From Linyphia triangularis (Eukaryota > Arthropoda > Arachnida > Araneae > Linyphiidae): DNA of 64,000 bases. Below the pieces are notes generated by a model. It ran no database searches, had not been told where the DNA came from, and saw nothing but the letters and a program-made list of their open reading frames with translations. Each line of letters opens with the position of its first letter. The first letter of the stretch is position 1. This document shows positions 41,946 to 51,686 of this stretch, piece by piece. A program made the translations under genes and the position numbers. The DNA lies in contig OZ021730.1 of assembly GCA_963978545.1 (NCBI GenBank), forward strand, positions 12,283,796 through 12,347,795, in the 5' to 3' direction.

Positions 41946-42065
41946 TTAATAAAATCAAGGGCCAATATCCTAGATACTCTAATTCTATCTTAGAGACTAA
42001 TCTCGGAATAGTTTCAGATCCTAAAGGTATTGCTGACACTCTGGCTGATTCCTTTGCTAAAATAT

Positions 42066-42529
42066 TGTTGCACAAATTATCTGTATATAGTGTAAATAGT
42101 GACGTATTATTTTAAAATTCTATTGTAATTTATTTTTATCTTATTTTATTTATTAACAGCGATTATACAAGTTAGAAAAAGGTGGCAACACCTAAAGCAA
42201 TCGAGAAATTTCGAGATGTTTCTTTTCCGATGAATTGGCTGGAAATTTCGCGAATGTACTCTCGTGCCAAGTATAAATAAGACTGGAGATCGGGAAAGTT
42301 TTCAGATTGACTTCGGACTTCGATGAAAGCTAATCGCTTTGTTTACCTATTGGAGTGAGCTTGTATAATCGCTGTATTCGAAGTTGTTTTTGTTGAAGCT
42401 TGTGTTGAAGCTTGAGAGTAGTTATACTGTTGCCTTTGAATAAATTTTGTGAGTTTTCTGAAGAGAGAATAAATATTTTTATACCGTAAAAACTGTGCCA
42501 TCATTGCCTCAGTGGAAAAATTCTTAACA
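42066..42529 (+). mobile_element. Solo LTR inserted in LN9
   Basis: A 464-bp insert begins TGTTGCAC and ends TTCTTAACA, giving the TG...CA ends of an LTR, flanked by ATAT at 42062-42065 and 42530-42533 (AATAT if one end base is shared). A TATA box (AAGTATAAATAAG, about 42270) and an AATAAA signal (about 42439) lie in the expected order. No internal retrovirus-like coding is present, so this is a solo LTR left by recombination. The superfamily cannot be told from the LTR alone. Confidence 0.85.
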
Positions 42530-42723
42530 ATATCTAGCAACTCGAATTACCAAGAGACGTTTGCCTCTATTAAACGCAAAGCTGAGAAAACTAAATTGAA
42601 TTTTACATCTACCGCGTGGGAAAACTATAATGCTGATTTTACCATGGCCGAGCTGATGCGAGCCTTTTCCAACACTCGAGACTCGGCTGTTGGTTACGAC
42701 GAAATTCATTATAGTATGCTTAA

Positions 42724-44320
42724 CCCGGGAGCACGCGCGCAATCCAAACGAACTTGAGAGCGCGCAAGGGGGTGTTACACACCCCAGCATTTAAATTCGT
42801 TTCTTGATAACAAATACCACATTTACAGTTTTAAATATGCATATTTCTTAAGCTAAACATATTATTCAACAAATATTAATGCTAATTACGAAAAAATGGC
42901 AATTTATTTTCAGTGAATACTTACGTTATTCTATACACTCTGTACAAATATTAGAAGTATGTTCCTGGCAAATATTGTGGAAACATTTTGAACAACAAGT
43001 TTTGGTTTTTCTGTCCTTTCCTCGCGAACACAAATAACGTTTATATGACACTTTTTGTTTTTTTGCATTTGGTTCCGATGTCAAAAATTGTCTCTTTAGA
43101 TTTTCTTTGTGTTGAATTACTGAATTTTTCCTCTGCTCTACGTGTGCTTCGATAAGCTGGAATGCCAACTATTTTATGAAATGTCTTCTTTTCTTATACA
43201 CAATTGAGTGTTCTTTGATTGATAGCAGTAAAATCCTTGAGTTGATAGCTGCAACATTTAAAAGTGCAAAAAATACTACCATTGGCCATCTTCTTGAAAT
43301 CCTTGCTGTGGAATAGGCAGCAGCCATTTCATCGACTACATCCACGGCCCCTTTCGTCATATTATAAAACGTTATGATGTGGTTTTTTTTTAGATTCTCC
43401 AGAACTTTCATCAATGGCGTCATCATTGTGCATAGTGGATAAAAGCACAACACTTTTATTTTTCTTTGGAATATAGGAAACAATAGTGGTTTCCTTTTGA
43501 TAACCAAATATTGATCAGCATATTACTCTCTTTTTTGCTGCAATAAATTCCATAGGCAATTCTCTTTTATTCTTTCTCATCGTCCCTACAATGGTTATCT
43601 TCTTTTTTAAAAGGTCTTGAGAAAATGGGTAAGACATGTACCAATTATCAACAGTTAAATTGCGTCCTGAATTATTGAGCCTTGTCATAAGTCTTTTCAC
43701 AATCTCTATTGAACTATTTTCAACTTTGAATGGTCCATCTGGTTGAGTCCCAGCATAAAGCTCCATTTTGTGAGTATAAAATGTTCTTGAGTCCACAAGT
43801 GCATGGATTTTTATCCCGTATCTCGCAGGTTTGTTGGGCATGTATTGCCTAAATGAACATCTTCCTCTAAAAGGCTCTAACTTTTCATCGATAGTTACAT
43901 ATTCACCAAGGTTATAAGCTTTCTCGCAATTTTCAACAAACTTTTCGAAAAAATCTCGAATTGGTGCTAGTTTGTCAAAATCTCTTCTGCTTTGTCTTGT
44001 TCGTACGTCATCGAATCTGAGACATCGCATGAAAAATAAAAAACGCTTATAAGACATGACTTTTCCAAACAGTTCAAGGCCAGTTCCATCAGATGCCCAT
44101 AAGTCTTTCACATTTACATGAGATGACTTGTGAAGTCCACACAAATAAAGCAAACCAACGAATGCTTTCAATTCTTCTTTGGTTATTTCTTTTGCATCTC
44201 TTTCACGATTAAACTTGTTTTTGATGGATTCGATATAAATGTTGGTTGACTTCAATAACATTTCCTTGATGACTTTGTCGAGTATAAGAGACCACGATTC
44301 TGCAGGAGTTGATATATTAT
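42724..44320 (-). mobile_element. piggyBac element, 3' end with TTAA target; 5' end not found
   Basis: The target TTAA (42720-42723) is followed by CCCGGGAGCACGCGCGCAAT, a piggyBac-type terminal inverted repeat, with a second GC-rich inverted motif (GAGCGCGC) just inside. From 42724 to 42925 there is no gene. The transposase reads leftward from about 44320, where it is joined in frame to NS1-like coding sequence. No matching left terminal repeat or second TTAA boundary was seen up to 46134, so the 5' end of the transposon is replaced or lost. Confidence 0.85.
42926..43514 (-). pseudogene. piggyBac transposase C-terminal part (broken continuation)
   Basis: Directly downstream of the TGA at 43515-43517 the piggyBac sequence goes on in the same frame, then shifts by one base near an A run at about 43390. 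From there it reads HIITFYNMTKGAVDVVDEMAAAYS, which contains the third catalytic Asp, and RRWPMVVFFALLNVAAINSR. An in-frame TAG at 43169 follows, and then the Cys-rich end domain (CSRGKDRKTKTCCSKC...CQEHTSNICTEC) to a stop at 42926. Three separate lesions in under 600 bp mean a complete transposase cannot be made from this copy. Confidence 0.9.
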
Positions 44321-45731
44321 CCGCGTACTTGGTATTTCCAGGCTTCGGCGCCCAGGTTAATGACGTCGAAGTCGTATTGGCGGCACACTTCGTCGAGGAG
44401 GTTGGTTGGTCCACCTGATGCGTCTTCGGCACTGACGTCAGTACCTGGCCCGCAGTATTTGTACCCTGGCCAGTGGGGCATGAATCATCGTAGGCAATTC
44501 GAGCAGGTGTTCTATTGCAGAGGAATAGTTGTGACAGCCACCTGGGATGTAGGTCTTTCTTCACGTCCTTCAAAAAAGGGCAAGCTTTTAAGTTGTTGTA
44601 TATTGCACGACAACGCACTTTGATTGCGTCTTCAGCAGAAGGACAGTAGGACCAAACATTGTTGTTTGTTGTGATAATGCAAGGTGTGGGTCTTAGAAAT
44701 TCGTCCCCTTTTTGTTTGACGTGCACGAAATGTCCGTGGCCTTCCAACACTTGTTTAAGAGATTCAATCATACAGGTATCAAAATATGGCTCGTTAATGA
44801 TAATGCACCTCTTGTTAATACAGTCTTGCCACATGAAACTGTACCCAGCGGTACCTTGGGATACTTCACCATAAAAAACACAGGCTTTAGCAATTGATTT
44901 GGCAATGAAAGTTTTTCCGGAGTTTGGTTCGCCTTTTAGGATAATGGTATTTTGTTTTCTTTTTAAGTGATCCATAACATCATTGATTTCTATTGCGAAT
45001 TTGGCGGGGTCAATGGATTGAAATTCGCACCACCGGAACATGAGTTCTGCGCTTTGAAAGGGGTCAAGACATAAACCATCTTTATCATGGTATTCCGCGG
45101 CTAAGTCTAAATAGGGCGTGTGCAAAACTACCTGAATCGCGAATTGCATGGCTTTTTTGAAATTGGAACTAAAGGTACGTTTACAGTAGATATTTTCGAA
45201 AGTTTTATCTTTATGAAATGCATTAATGAGTTCTGTTTCAGATTGGGCTTTACTTTCAAGAATTAATTGCTTGATATACATAATATCAGTGCAACCGGTT
45301 TCTTTCTCTTGTTTACGTTTAACTCTATTGTTTTGAACTGTCTGTATCAGTTCTTCGGTTACCTGGGCCAAAAGCATAGACAGGTCCGAGCCGTTTAATT
45401 CGTTGTTAAAACATATGTACCGAGGAGGAACTTGCAGGTAAGCGCAAAAATTAACTGGAAATTTAGCCCGTTCTGATTTAAACCACTGGCAATACTTCGA
45501 TTTAAATTCCAGGAATTTACGATCAGAATCAAATCTGTTACTGAACTCAACAATTCCATGGTAATGAAGAGTGTGGTACTCACAGTCTTCATCGTCAGGG
45601 TTTGGATTATGTTCCGAAATAATAACAGATCTAAGTTTAAGTAATTTACGAGCCTCAAGGTAATCGTCAAGAGTCTTACCTTCTTTCAAAGCGAAAATTA
45701 TGGTCTGGTAGTCGAATTTCGTTAAATCCAT
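43515..45731 (-). CDS. Parvovirus NS1-like / piggyBac transposase fusion frame
   Basis: One uninterrupted 738-codon frame. Residues 1 to about 475 resemble a parvovirus NS1 replication protein: an HYH metal-binding motif at 56-58 (HUH-nuclease type, Y in the middle), a Tyr-containing segment at 150-156 that may hold the nicking Tyr, then an SF3 helicase with Walker A GEPNSGKT (267-274), Walker B-like IIINEP (310-315) and motif C PCIITTNN (350-357). A Thr/Pro/Ser-rich stretch (408-478) follows. From about 481 the chain is piggyBac transposase: STNIYIES, the DLWASDGTG block, first catalytic Asp D615 (TIDEKLEPFRGRC), second D695 (TVDNWYMSYPF). A stop at 43515 cuts it before the third Asp. The junction near 44290-44320 is in frame with no intron signal needed. 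It is an endogenous viral sequence joined to a transposon; function unknown. Confidence 0.9.
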   Translation of the reverse strand: MDLTKFDYQTIIFALKEGKTLDDYLEARKLLKLRSVIISEHNPNPDDEDCEYHTLHYHGIVEFSNRFDSDRKFLEFKSKYCQWFKSERAKFPVNFCAYLQVPPRYICFNNELNGSDLSMLLAQVTEELIQTVQNNRVKRKQEKETGCTDIMYIKQLILESKAQSETELINAFHKDKTFENIYCKRTFSSNFKKAMQFAIQVVLHTPYLDLAAEYHDKDGLCLDPFQSAELMFRWCEFQSIDPAKFAIEINDVMDHLKRKQNTIILKGEPNSGKTFIAKSIAKACVFYGEVSQGTAGYSFMWQDCINKRCIIINEPYFDTCMIESLKQVLEGHGHFVHVKQKGDEFLRPTPCIITTNNNVWSYCPSAEDAIKVRCRAIYNNLKACPFLKDVKKDLHPRWLSQLFLCNRTPARIAYDDSCPTGQGTNTAGQVLTSVPKTHQVDQPTSSTKCAANTTSTSLTWAPKPGNTKYADNISTPAESWSLILDKVIKEMLLKSTNIYIESIKNKFNRERDAKEITKEELKAFVGLLYLCGLHKSSHVNVKDLWASDGTGLELFGKVMSYKRFLFFMRCLRFDDVRTRQSRRDFDKLAPIRDFFEKFVENCEKAYNLGEYVTIDEKLEPFRGRCSFRQYMPNKPARYGIKIHALVDSRTFYTHKMELYAGTQPDGPFKVENSSIEIVKRLMTRLNNSGRNLTVDNWYMSYPFSQDLLKKKITIVGTMRKNKRELPMEFIAAKKRVIC

Positions 45732-45822
45732 GAGTCCGCAGAGCAGCGTGTGTACACTAGCACGTCAGGGAGGCGAATGATGACCGTTATTTGAGTGGGT
45801 AGTATATATATGCGCACATTGG
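45732..45822 (-). promoter_or_regulatory. Possible promoter of the NS1-like frame
   Basis: Upstream of the ATG at 45731 (minus strand) lies GCGCATATATATACTACCC (about 45800-45818), a good TATA box some 80 nt before the start, then GTGCTAGTGTACACACGCTG close to the ATG. A TATA box at such a distance is usual for parvovirus early promoters (family knowledge); use here is inference. The segment ends exactly where the ankyrin copy begins. Confidence 0.45.
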
Positions 45823-46133
45823 TAACCTGAATGTTGATTTCTAATGAAATGTAATATTTTGTTACCTTTCAATAAGTCCACTTCATGCGTACACTTTTGA
45901 ATATAGTCCTTGAATACAGTGTAGTGCTGGCGTCCCAGATCAAGGTCTTGAATATTAAAGTTTGGATATTCGAGATACGTGTACTTTAAAAGTACTTTTG
46001 CAAAGTCAACATTATATTGATTGGGATTGGCATTAGATTTGCTAAGAGCCGATCTTAATATTTCATAAATATCGCCTGCTGCCCTAAGACTGGCTCCATA
46101 TTTCAAAAGCATCTCAATGGAGCTTAATTCTTT
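45820..46133 (-). pseudogene. Ankyrin-repeat fragment (copy 2)
   Basis: About 311 bp (45822-46132) are nearly identical to 20526-20836 and in the same minus orientation, coding SSIEMLLKYGASLRAAGD through LLKGNKILHFIRNQHSGYQ. On one side it is joined to the NS1 upstream region, on the other directly to the middle of the LN10 ORF1. The frame runs on into both neighbours by chance (45765-46193). Sharp ends on both sides show it was moved as DNA or RNA after the first copy existed. Confidence 0.75.
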
Positions 46134-47440
46134 TTTAGGAACCCCCAAACATAGGTACAAAAAAACTAGCATCTGAACTTTATGAACCAACATTCTTAAT
46201 AGTACATTCTGAATCAGGCGAATTGGGCAAAATGTCCCCCTTTTTTATACAAAAGGGTTTAAAGGGCATTTGCGGCAATGAGCCCAAAACTATCAAAAAA
46301 CTTAAATCCGGTGATTTTCTGATTGAAACCAAAGACAATAGGCAATCTCAATATCTACTCTCAGCAACTACAATAGGCAATATAAACATCTCAGTAACCC
46401 CACATAAAGCTTTGAACTCCTGTCAGGGTGTAATTTCCGAGACTGATTTAACTCATGTCGAAGAATCGGAAATACTGAAAGAACTATCACCCCAGGGCGT
46501 CACTGATGTTCGACGCATAACAATAAAAAGAGATGGCAAGATTATTAAAACTAAACACATAATATTAACTTTCAATTCACCCAATCTACCCAATAAAATC
46601 ACCGCCGGTTATTTAAGTTGCCCCGTTCGCCGATTCATACCAAATCCATTACGTTGTTTTAAATGTCAGAAGTTCGGGCATTCCAAAAACGCATGCAGAG
46701 GTCAACTCGAAGTTTGCGCAGTGTGTGGCAGCACTGAACATCAAAGCGAAGGCTGCAAAGCTGAGCCCACCTGCGTAAACAGCTCTGGAAATCATCCATC
46801 TTTTTCCAGAACATGCGATAAATACCTGGAAGAAAAGGAAATCCAGAAGATAAAGACCAACAATAACATCTCGTATCCGGAAGCCCGAACTATCTATGAA
46901 ACCACAATAGCTAACTCAATGGCCAAAACAATAGCTAATTCTATGACAAAATCAATAGCTAATCCAACTGTTATCAAATCAGCTCAAGTAAAATCAATAA
47001 CTACACAAACTGATATCCATATCCCGAATATCCAAATGTCACCCGAACAACTTCTTAAATGCTTTTCCTCACCCGTTAAACACAGTACCTCTTCTTCTCA
47101 AACGAACCCTATTCCTGGCACTTCAAAGGTAATAGCAAATGCACCTAAAACTACTGCAAAAACGAACAAAAACAAACAATCCGAACAAAAACAATCGAAT
47201 AAACCTGGAAATGCATTAAAAAATAAAATCCAATCAAAAATACAAGTAAATACAAAACAAAACACTGGAAAAAAGGTAGAGAAGTCCGAATCATCGGAAA
47301 CATCCACCGATGAGGAAGCAGATGTCATCTCGGGTCTTGATCCAGGTGACATGGAGGTCGACCCAGGCCTCGAGACCCCTGCACTTCTTCTTCCGAGGAG
47401 CAGGTCTTTAGACCGGCGGATCACTAATCCATCCAAGTAA
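46134..47440 (+). pseudogene. LN10 ORF1, 5'-truncated zinc-knuckle protein
   Basis: The open frame enters from the ankyrin junction at 46134 (first Met at 46223) with EPTFLIVHSESGELGKMSPF and GLKGICGNEP, then AGYLSCPVRRFIPNPLRC and knuckles CFKCQKFGHSKNAC, CAVCGSTEHQSEGC and CVNSSGNHPS, where one Cys of the third knuckle is now Ser. A Lys/Thr-rich tail ends in acidic GDMEVDPGLETP and the stop is at 47440. About 35 N-terminal codons and the leader are missing. No internal stop. Confidence 0.88.
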
Positions 47441-47448
47441 CATTCAAT

Positions 47449-49724
47449 ATGTTATCTTGGAATTGTCGCGGTTTCCATCACAATTCGGTAGATATAAAAC
47501 ATCTTGTAGATTTATACAAACCTGTCTGTTTCTGTTTACAAGAGACGCTTTTGAAGCCTTTCCAGAGCTCTCTTGTTAGGGGATATAGTCCTCTACGTAA
47601 GGACTACCTCAACGGCGACAGAGCTAGCGGTGGTGTTTCTATATTCACTTCTAATACCAGTCCATCCACCCCGCTATCGCTCACGACCTCATTACAAGCT
47701 GTTGCCGTTCGAGTTACTATGAAAAATCTCCTAGTAACTGTATGCTCAATATATCTCCCCCCTAATCTTAACATCCGACAAATAGAATTAGACAGGCTTT
47801 GTGACCAGCTTCCACCCCCTATTATTTTAATGGGGGATTTCAATGGTCACAATCCTCTTTGGGGCAGCCCAGACACCAACCATCGTGGAAGACAGATTGA
47901 AAAATTTATACAAGACCAAAATCTCTGTCTTCTGAATGATGGGCAAAATACGTACTTTCACACCCCATCGAGGACGTTTCATGCCATCGATCTTGCCTTG
48001 TGTTCGCCATCTCTCCTACATCTATGGTCTTTTCATGTCGGACGTGATCCTTACCATAGTGATCATTTCCCCATCCGTCTGAAGATGTTAGGAGTCGGTA
48101 CTGTTCCCCCTGCCCGTATCCCCCGCTTTAAAATTGAGTCCGCAGATTGGGAACAGTTTTCTTCCCTCGTCCAGTTCTCTGACGAGATGGTGGACCAAGA
48201 TGACATCGATGATGCAGTAAATTCTGTCACCCAGGCCATATTGGAAGCTGCTCGTTTTTCCATACCTGTAACATCTGCAAATCTACCGAAAATTCCGAAA
48301 CCGTGGTGGAACAACGACTGCAAAAAAGCACATAAAAAGCGAAGAAAGGCTTGGGGTATTTTTCGCCGATGTCCCACTGAAGCCAACCTCATCGCTTTTA
48401 AATGTGCCCGAGCTGAAGCTCGTAAGATCCGCCGGCGTAGCCAGAAGGACTCTTGGATGCTTTATGTCAGCTCCATAACATCAAATACCTCTGCTAAAAT
48501 GGTCTGTAATAAAGTCAACAAAATCAAAGGCCAATATCCCAGACACTTTATATCTATCCTGGAGACAGATTTGGGAATCATTTCAGACCCTAAAGGTATT
48601 ACTGATACTTTGGCCGACTCCTTCGCAAAAGTATCCAGCAACTCGAATTACAATGAGCCGTTTGCCACTGTTAAACGTAATGCTGAGAAAACTAAATTAA
48701 ACTTTACATCTACTGAGTTGGAAGACTATAATGCTGATTTCACCATGGCCGAGTTAATGCGAGCTCTTTCGAACACTCGCAGCTCGGCTGTTGGTCATGA
48801 TGAAGTCCATTATAGTATGCTGAAACATCTCCACCCTTTCCAACTCGAGTTCATTCTCAATCTGTATAATAAAATCTGGCGGGAAAATAAATTTCCGTCA
48901 GCATGGCAACGTGCTCTTGTGATTCCAATAGTCAAGCCAGGTAAAGATCCTAAGAGTCCTTCCAGCTACAGACCAATAGCTTTGACCAGCTGCTTATGCA
49001 AGCTACTTGAAAAAATGGTCAATGCCCGTCTTCTGTTTTATTTAGAAAATAACAATTGTCTCTCTCAGTTTCAGAATGGTTTCCGCCGTGGGAGAAGTAC
49101 ACTTGACAACCTGCTCCTCCTTGAAACAACCATTCGGGAGGCTTTTGTCAAGCGGAATCATTTGGTGTCTGTATTTTTCGCCATGGAGAAAGCCTATGAC
49201 CGTACTTGGAGATATGGTATCCTCAGAGACCTACATAATTTAGGTCTCAGAGGAAATTTACCACTCTTTATTGAGAATTTTCTTTCTCGGAGAGTCTTCC
49301 AAGTACGCATCAACTCTATCTTATCAGATGAGTTTATTCAGGAGCAAGGCGTTCCCCAGGGAAGTGTATTGAGTTGCGCACTGTTTATCATCAAAGTCAA
49401 TGACATTATGACCTGCCTACCACCTGCAGTGTCTGGATCGTTATTTGTCGATGACTTTCAAATATCGTGCGCCTCTATTAACATGTCTCTTATCGAAAGA
49501 CAGATGCAAATTGCAATCAGAAGGATTTCAGACTGGGCCATTCAGAATGGCTTTGCATTCAATACGCAAAAGACCGTGGCCATGCACTTCTGTAGGAAAC
49601 GTGAACTTCATAACGACCCTGAGCTTTTTATAAATGGTACTCAAATACCTATTGTATCAGAAACAAAGTTCCTTGGTGTCATATTCGATCCGAAGCTCAC
49701 TTTCCTGCCTCATATAAAACATCT
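47449..49724 (+). pseudogene. LN10 ORF2, endonuclease and RT part with a mutated active site
   Basis: It starts ATG TTA TCT TGG (MLSWNCRGFHHNSVD), 8 nt after the ORF1 stop. Endonuclease motifs CLQETLLK, GDFNGHNPLWGS, AIDLALCSPSL and SDHFPIRL are present. RT has PGKDPKSPSSYRPIALTS, GVPQGSVLS and FVDD, but motif A reads FFAMEKAYD: GCC at 49180-49182 replaces the catalytic Asp codon found in all relatives, which should abolish polymerase activity. The frame is open to the LN11 insertion at 49724 and resumes at 54679. Confidence 0.9.
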
Positions 49725-50347
49725 CCCCTCGGGGGCTCACATCTTGTGAGTACGGGCCTGGCAAACCCGAGGTACCCTAGCTGGGCCTAACATTTTCTTT
49801 TCTTTCCTTTTTTGTTAGGCCCTACCGTATGTACTGTTTTCTTGTTACTTTTGGTTCTGTTCATTCGTTTGATTCCGTATGTTTTTATAGGCTTTTCATC
49901 TCTGTTTTTCACTTCTTTTTTGAGTTTAGTTTTTTGCTTATATTTCTGGATTTAGTTTTTTAATTCTTTGGATTCATTTATATAATTTTTGTTGGATTTT
50001 CCCAACCCACGTGTTTGCCGTGCGTGGCGTCCCGTAAGGGGGAGAATGGGATCCTGGGGTTACCTTGCTTAGGATTCACATGGTTGGGTCCTCGCATGCG
50101 TGCCCTTTGGCCCAGGATTCACTGTAGACGGGTGGCAGGAAGTAGCCCCCTCCTGTCAATCGGCTGGTAGTAGAACTTCCACCTTCACTACTTAGGGTTA
50201 GTGCTGCAGTTAGGGTTGCCCTCGCGGACCAATAGCCTGAAGCTGTAGTACTATATCTCAATGCTATCCCTGAGACCCCAAGGGTCTCCCCTTGTTGGGC
50301 TCTATGATGGGTGGGGACGCATTGAGATGAACGTAATCCACTTAACT
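49725..50347 (+). promoter_or_regulatory. LN11 5' UTR with structured 5' terminus
   Basis: It is nearly the same as the LN7 leader: CCCCTCGGGGG, CTCAC-ATCTT-GTGAG, TACGGGCCTGGCAAACCCGAGG, then a pyrimidine tract closed by AGGCCCTACCGTATG. CCTCGGG/CCCGAGG and TACGG/CCGTA remain complementary. The T-rich part (49840-50000) and the modules CACGTGTTTGCCGTGCGTGG, GGGATCCTGG and TCAATCGGCTGG follow. Confidence 0.75.
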
Positions 50348-51643
50348 ATGGCTTCTAATATTTCTAATGGCGCAGGCGGAGCCTTGAACCCCCAAAACTC
50401 AATCAATGAACGAACACCTAAACGATCTTCTGACATGTCAAACGAATCGCATCAAGCTCCAAAAAAACTGTCTACAAACTTACCGGTATTCTACATAATT
50501 CAATCCACTGATCCTTCCTTTAAAACCCAATCACCATTTTTCATTCAAAAAGCTATTCTGGGTGCAATCGGAGAGACTAAAAACATCAAGCGCCTCCGTT
50601 CTGGGGATCTCTTAATTGAAACTGCCACTCCTCTACAATCCCAATCCTTTATGTCTTTGAAAACCCTAGCAACCATTCCTGTCACAACAATGCCTCATAA
50701 AAGCCTTAACTACAGCCAAGGTGTAATCTCCGAACCAGATCTTCAATGTGTAGATGAAGCCGAACTCGTCGCTGAACTTTCAAGTCAGGGCGTAGTGAAA
50801 GCTCATCGTATCGCAATTAAAAGAAATGGAGAGATATTACCTACCAAACACATCATCCTAACGTTTGATACTCCAATTCGACCAACCAGTATCAAAGCCG
50901 GCTATTTAAACTGTCCTGTCCGCTTATATGTTCCGAACCCGTTGCGCTGCTTCAAATGCCAACAGTTCGGACATTCCAAAAATACCTGTAGAGGCAACAT
51001 AGACATATGTTCCAATTGTGGCAGTTCTGGACATGCCGATCGGGACTGCAATGCAGATGCCCATTGTATCAATTGCAATGGTGCACACCCTGCATATTCC
51101 CGATCGTGCCCTCAGTGGCTGCTGGAAAAAGACATACAGGAAGTGAAGGTAACTCGCAATGTATCTTATGCTGAAGCAAAGGCCATTGTGAAACCTCCCC
51201 CGCCGACTACTGCAGGTCCAAAAACTTTCGCTTCTTTGTTAACACCTAAACCAACCAAAAGTATTTGTATACAAACTAATGTCAGCTATCCTTGTCAACT
51301 TTAAATACCATCCATATCCCATAGTACTACTACCATACAAACACAAACAAAATCTGTTGAAAATAAAAAAAGTTCCCAGCTATCGACAAGACTCAAATCA
51401 TCAAAACAAACATTTCAAAATAAACCCAAAGTCATTGAGACTCCTTTGAAGCAGTTAATTCCAAAAGACCGCTTCCATTTTCAGAAACGTGGAATCAAAA
51501 GTAAGCAACTTCAGGAGTCGCTTGAAGCCGCAGAAGCGGTTTTAAGTGCAGACGTCTCTGATTTGTCTGATTCTCCAGAGATGGATGTTGATGAAGGCTT
51601 ACGACTCCCCAACAACCTTTTACCTAAAACACAACAATCTTAG
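50348..51643 (+). pseudogene. LN11 ORF1: zinc-knuckle protein with one in-frame stop
   Basis: The likely start is MASNISNGAGGALNP at 50348; the frame is also open from 50261 in the leader. It has SPFFIQKAILGAIG, SGDLLIET, GVVKAHRIAIK, AGYLNCPVRLYVPNPLRC and knuckles CFKCQQFGHSKNTC, CSNCGSSGHADRDC and CINCNGAHPAYSRSC. A TAA at 51302-51304 stands where LN7 has a Gln codon (CQLQIPN). The frame continues beyond it to 51643, ending in acidic SDSPEMDVDEGLRLP. The knuckles lie before the stop, so a shortened but domain-complete protein remains possible. Confidence 0.88.
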
Positions 51644-51686
51644 TAAAGTTTTAATATTTTACATTTTTACATTTTCTCTTTATATC

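Larger units (their letters stand above)
39728..42720 (+). pseudogene. LN9 ORF2 fragments (family A), interrupted by hAT-3 and a solo LTR
   Basis: Three pieces (39728-40125, 41946-42065, 42530-42720) read continuously once the inserts are skipped: IESADWEQFSSLV and KPWWNNDCK...ARKIRRRSQKDS, then IKGQYPRYSNSILE and DPKGIADTLADSFAK, then NSNYQETF and the AVGYDEIHYSML start of RT. It begins mid-gene at the LN8 tail and is cut at 42720-42723 by a TTAA followed by a piggyBac end; the expected continuation (KHLQP) is not found beyond the piggyBac locus. RT active-site sequence is therefore missing. Confidence 0.85.

Noticed and set aside
20186..42529. Same LTR family for 20186 and 42066 because both start TGTTGC
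   Set aside because: Beyond the first six bases the sequences do not agree (GAACACAATGACG against ACAAATTATCTG); a shared start is common among LTRs.
45765..45821. Ankyrin protein of 142 residues with its own ends
   Set aside because: Its first and last residues come from the neighbouring LN10 and NS1 upstream DNA; only 45822-46132 is ankyrin sequence.
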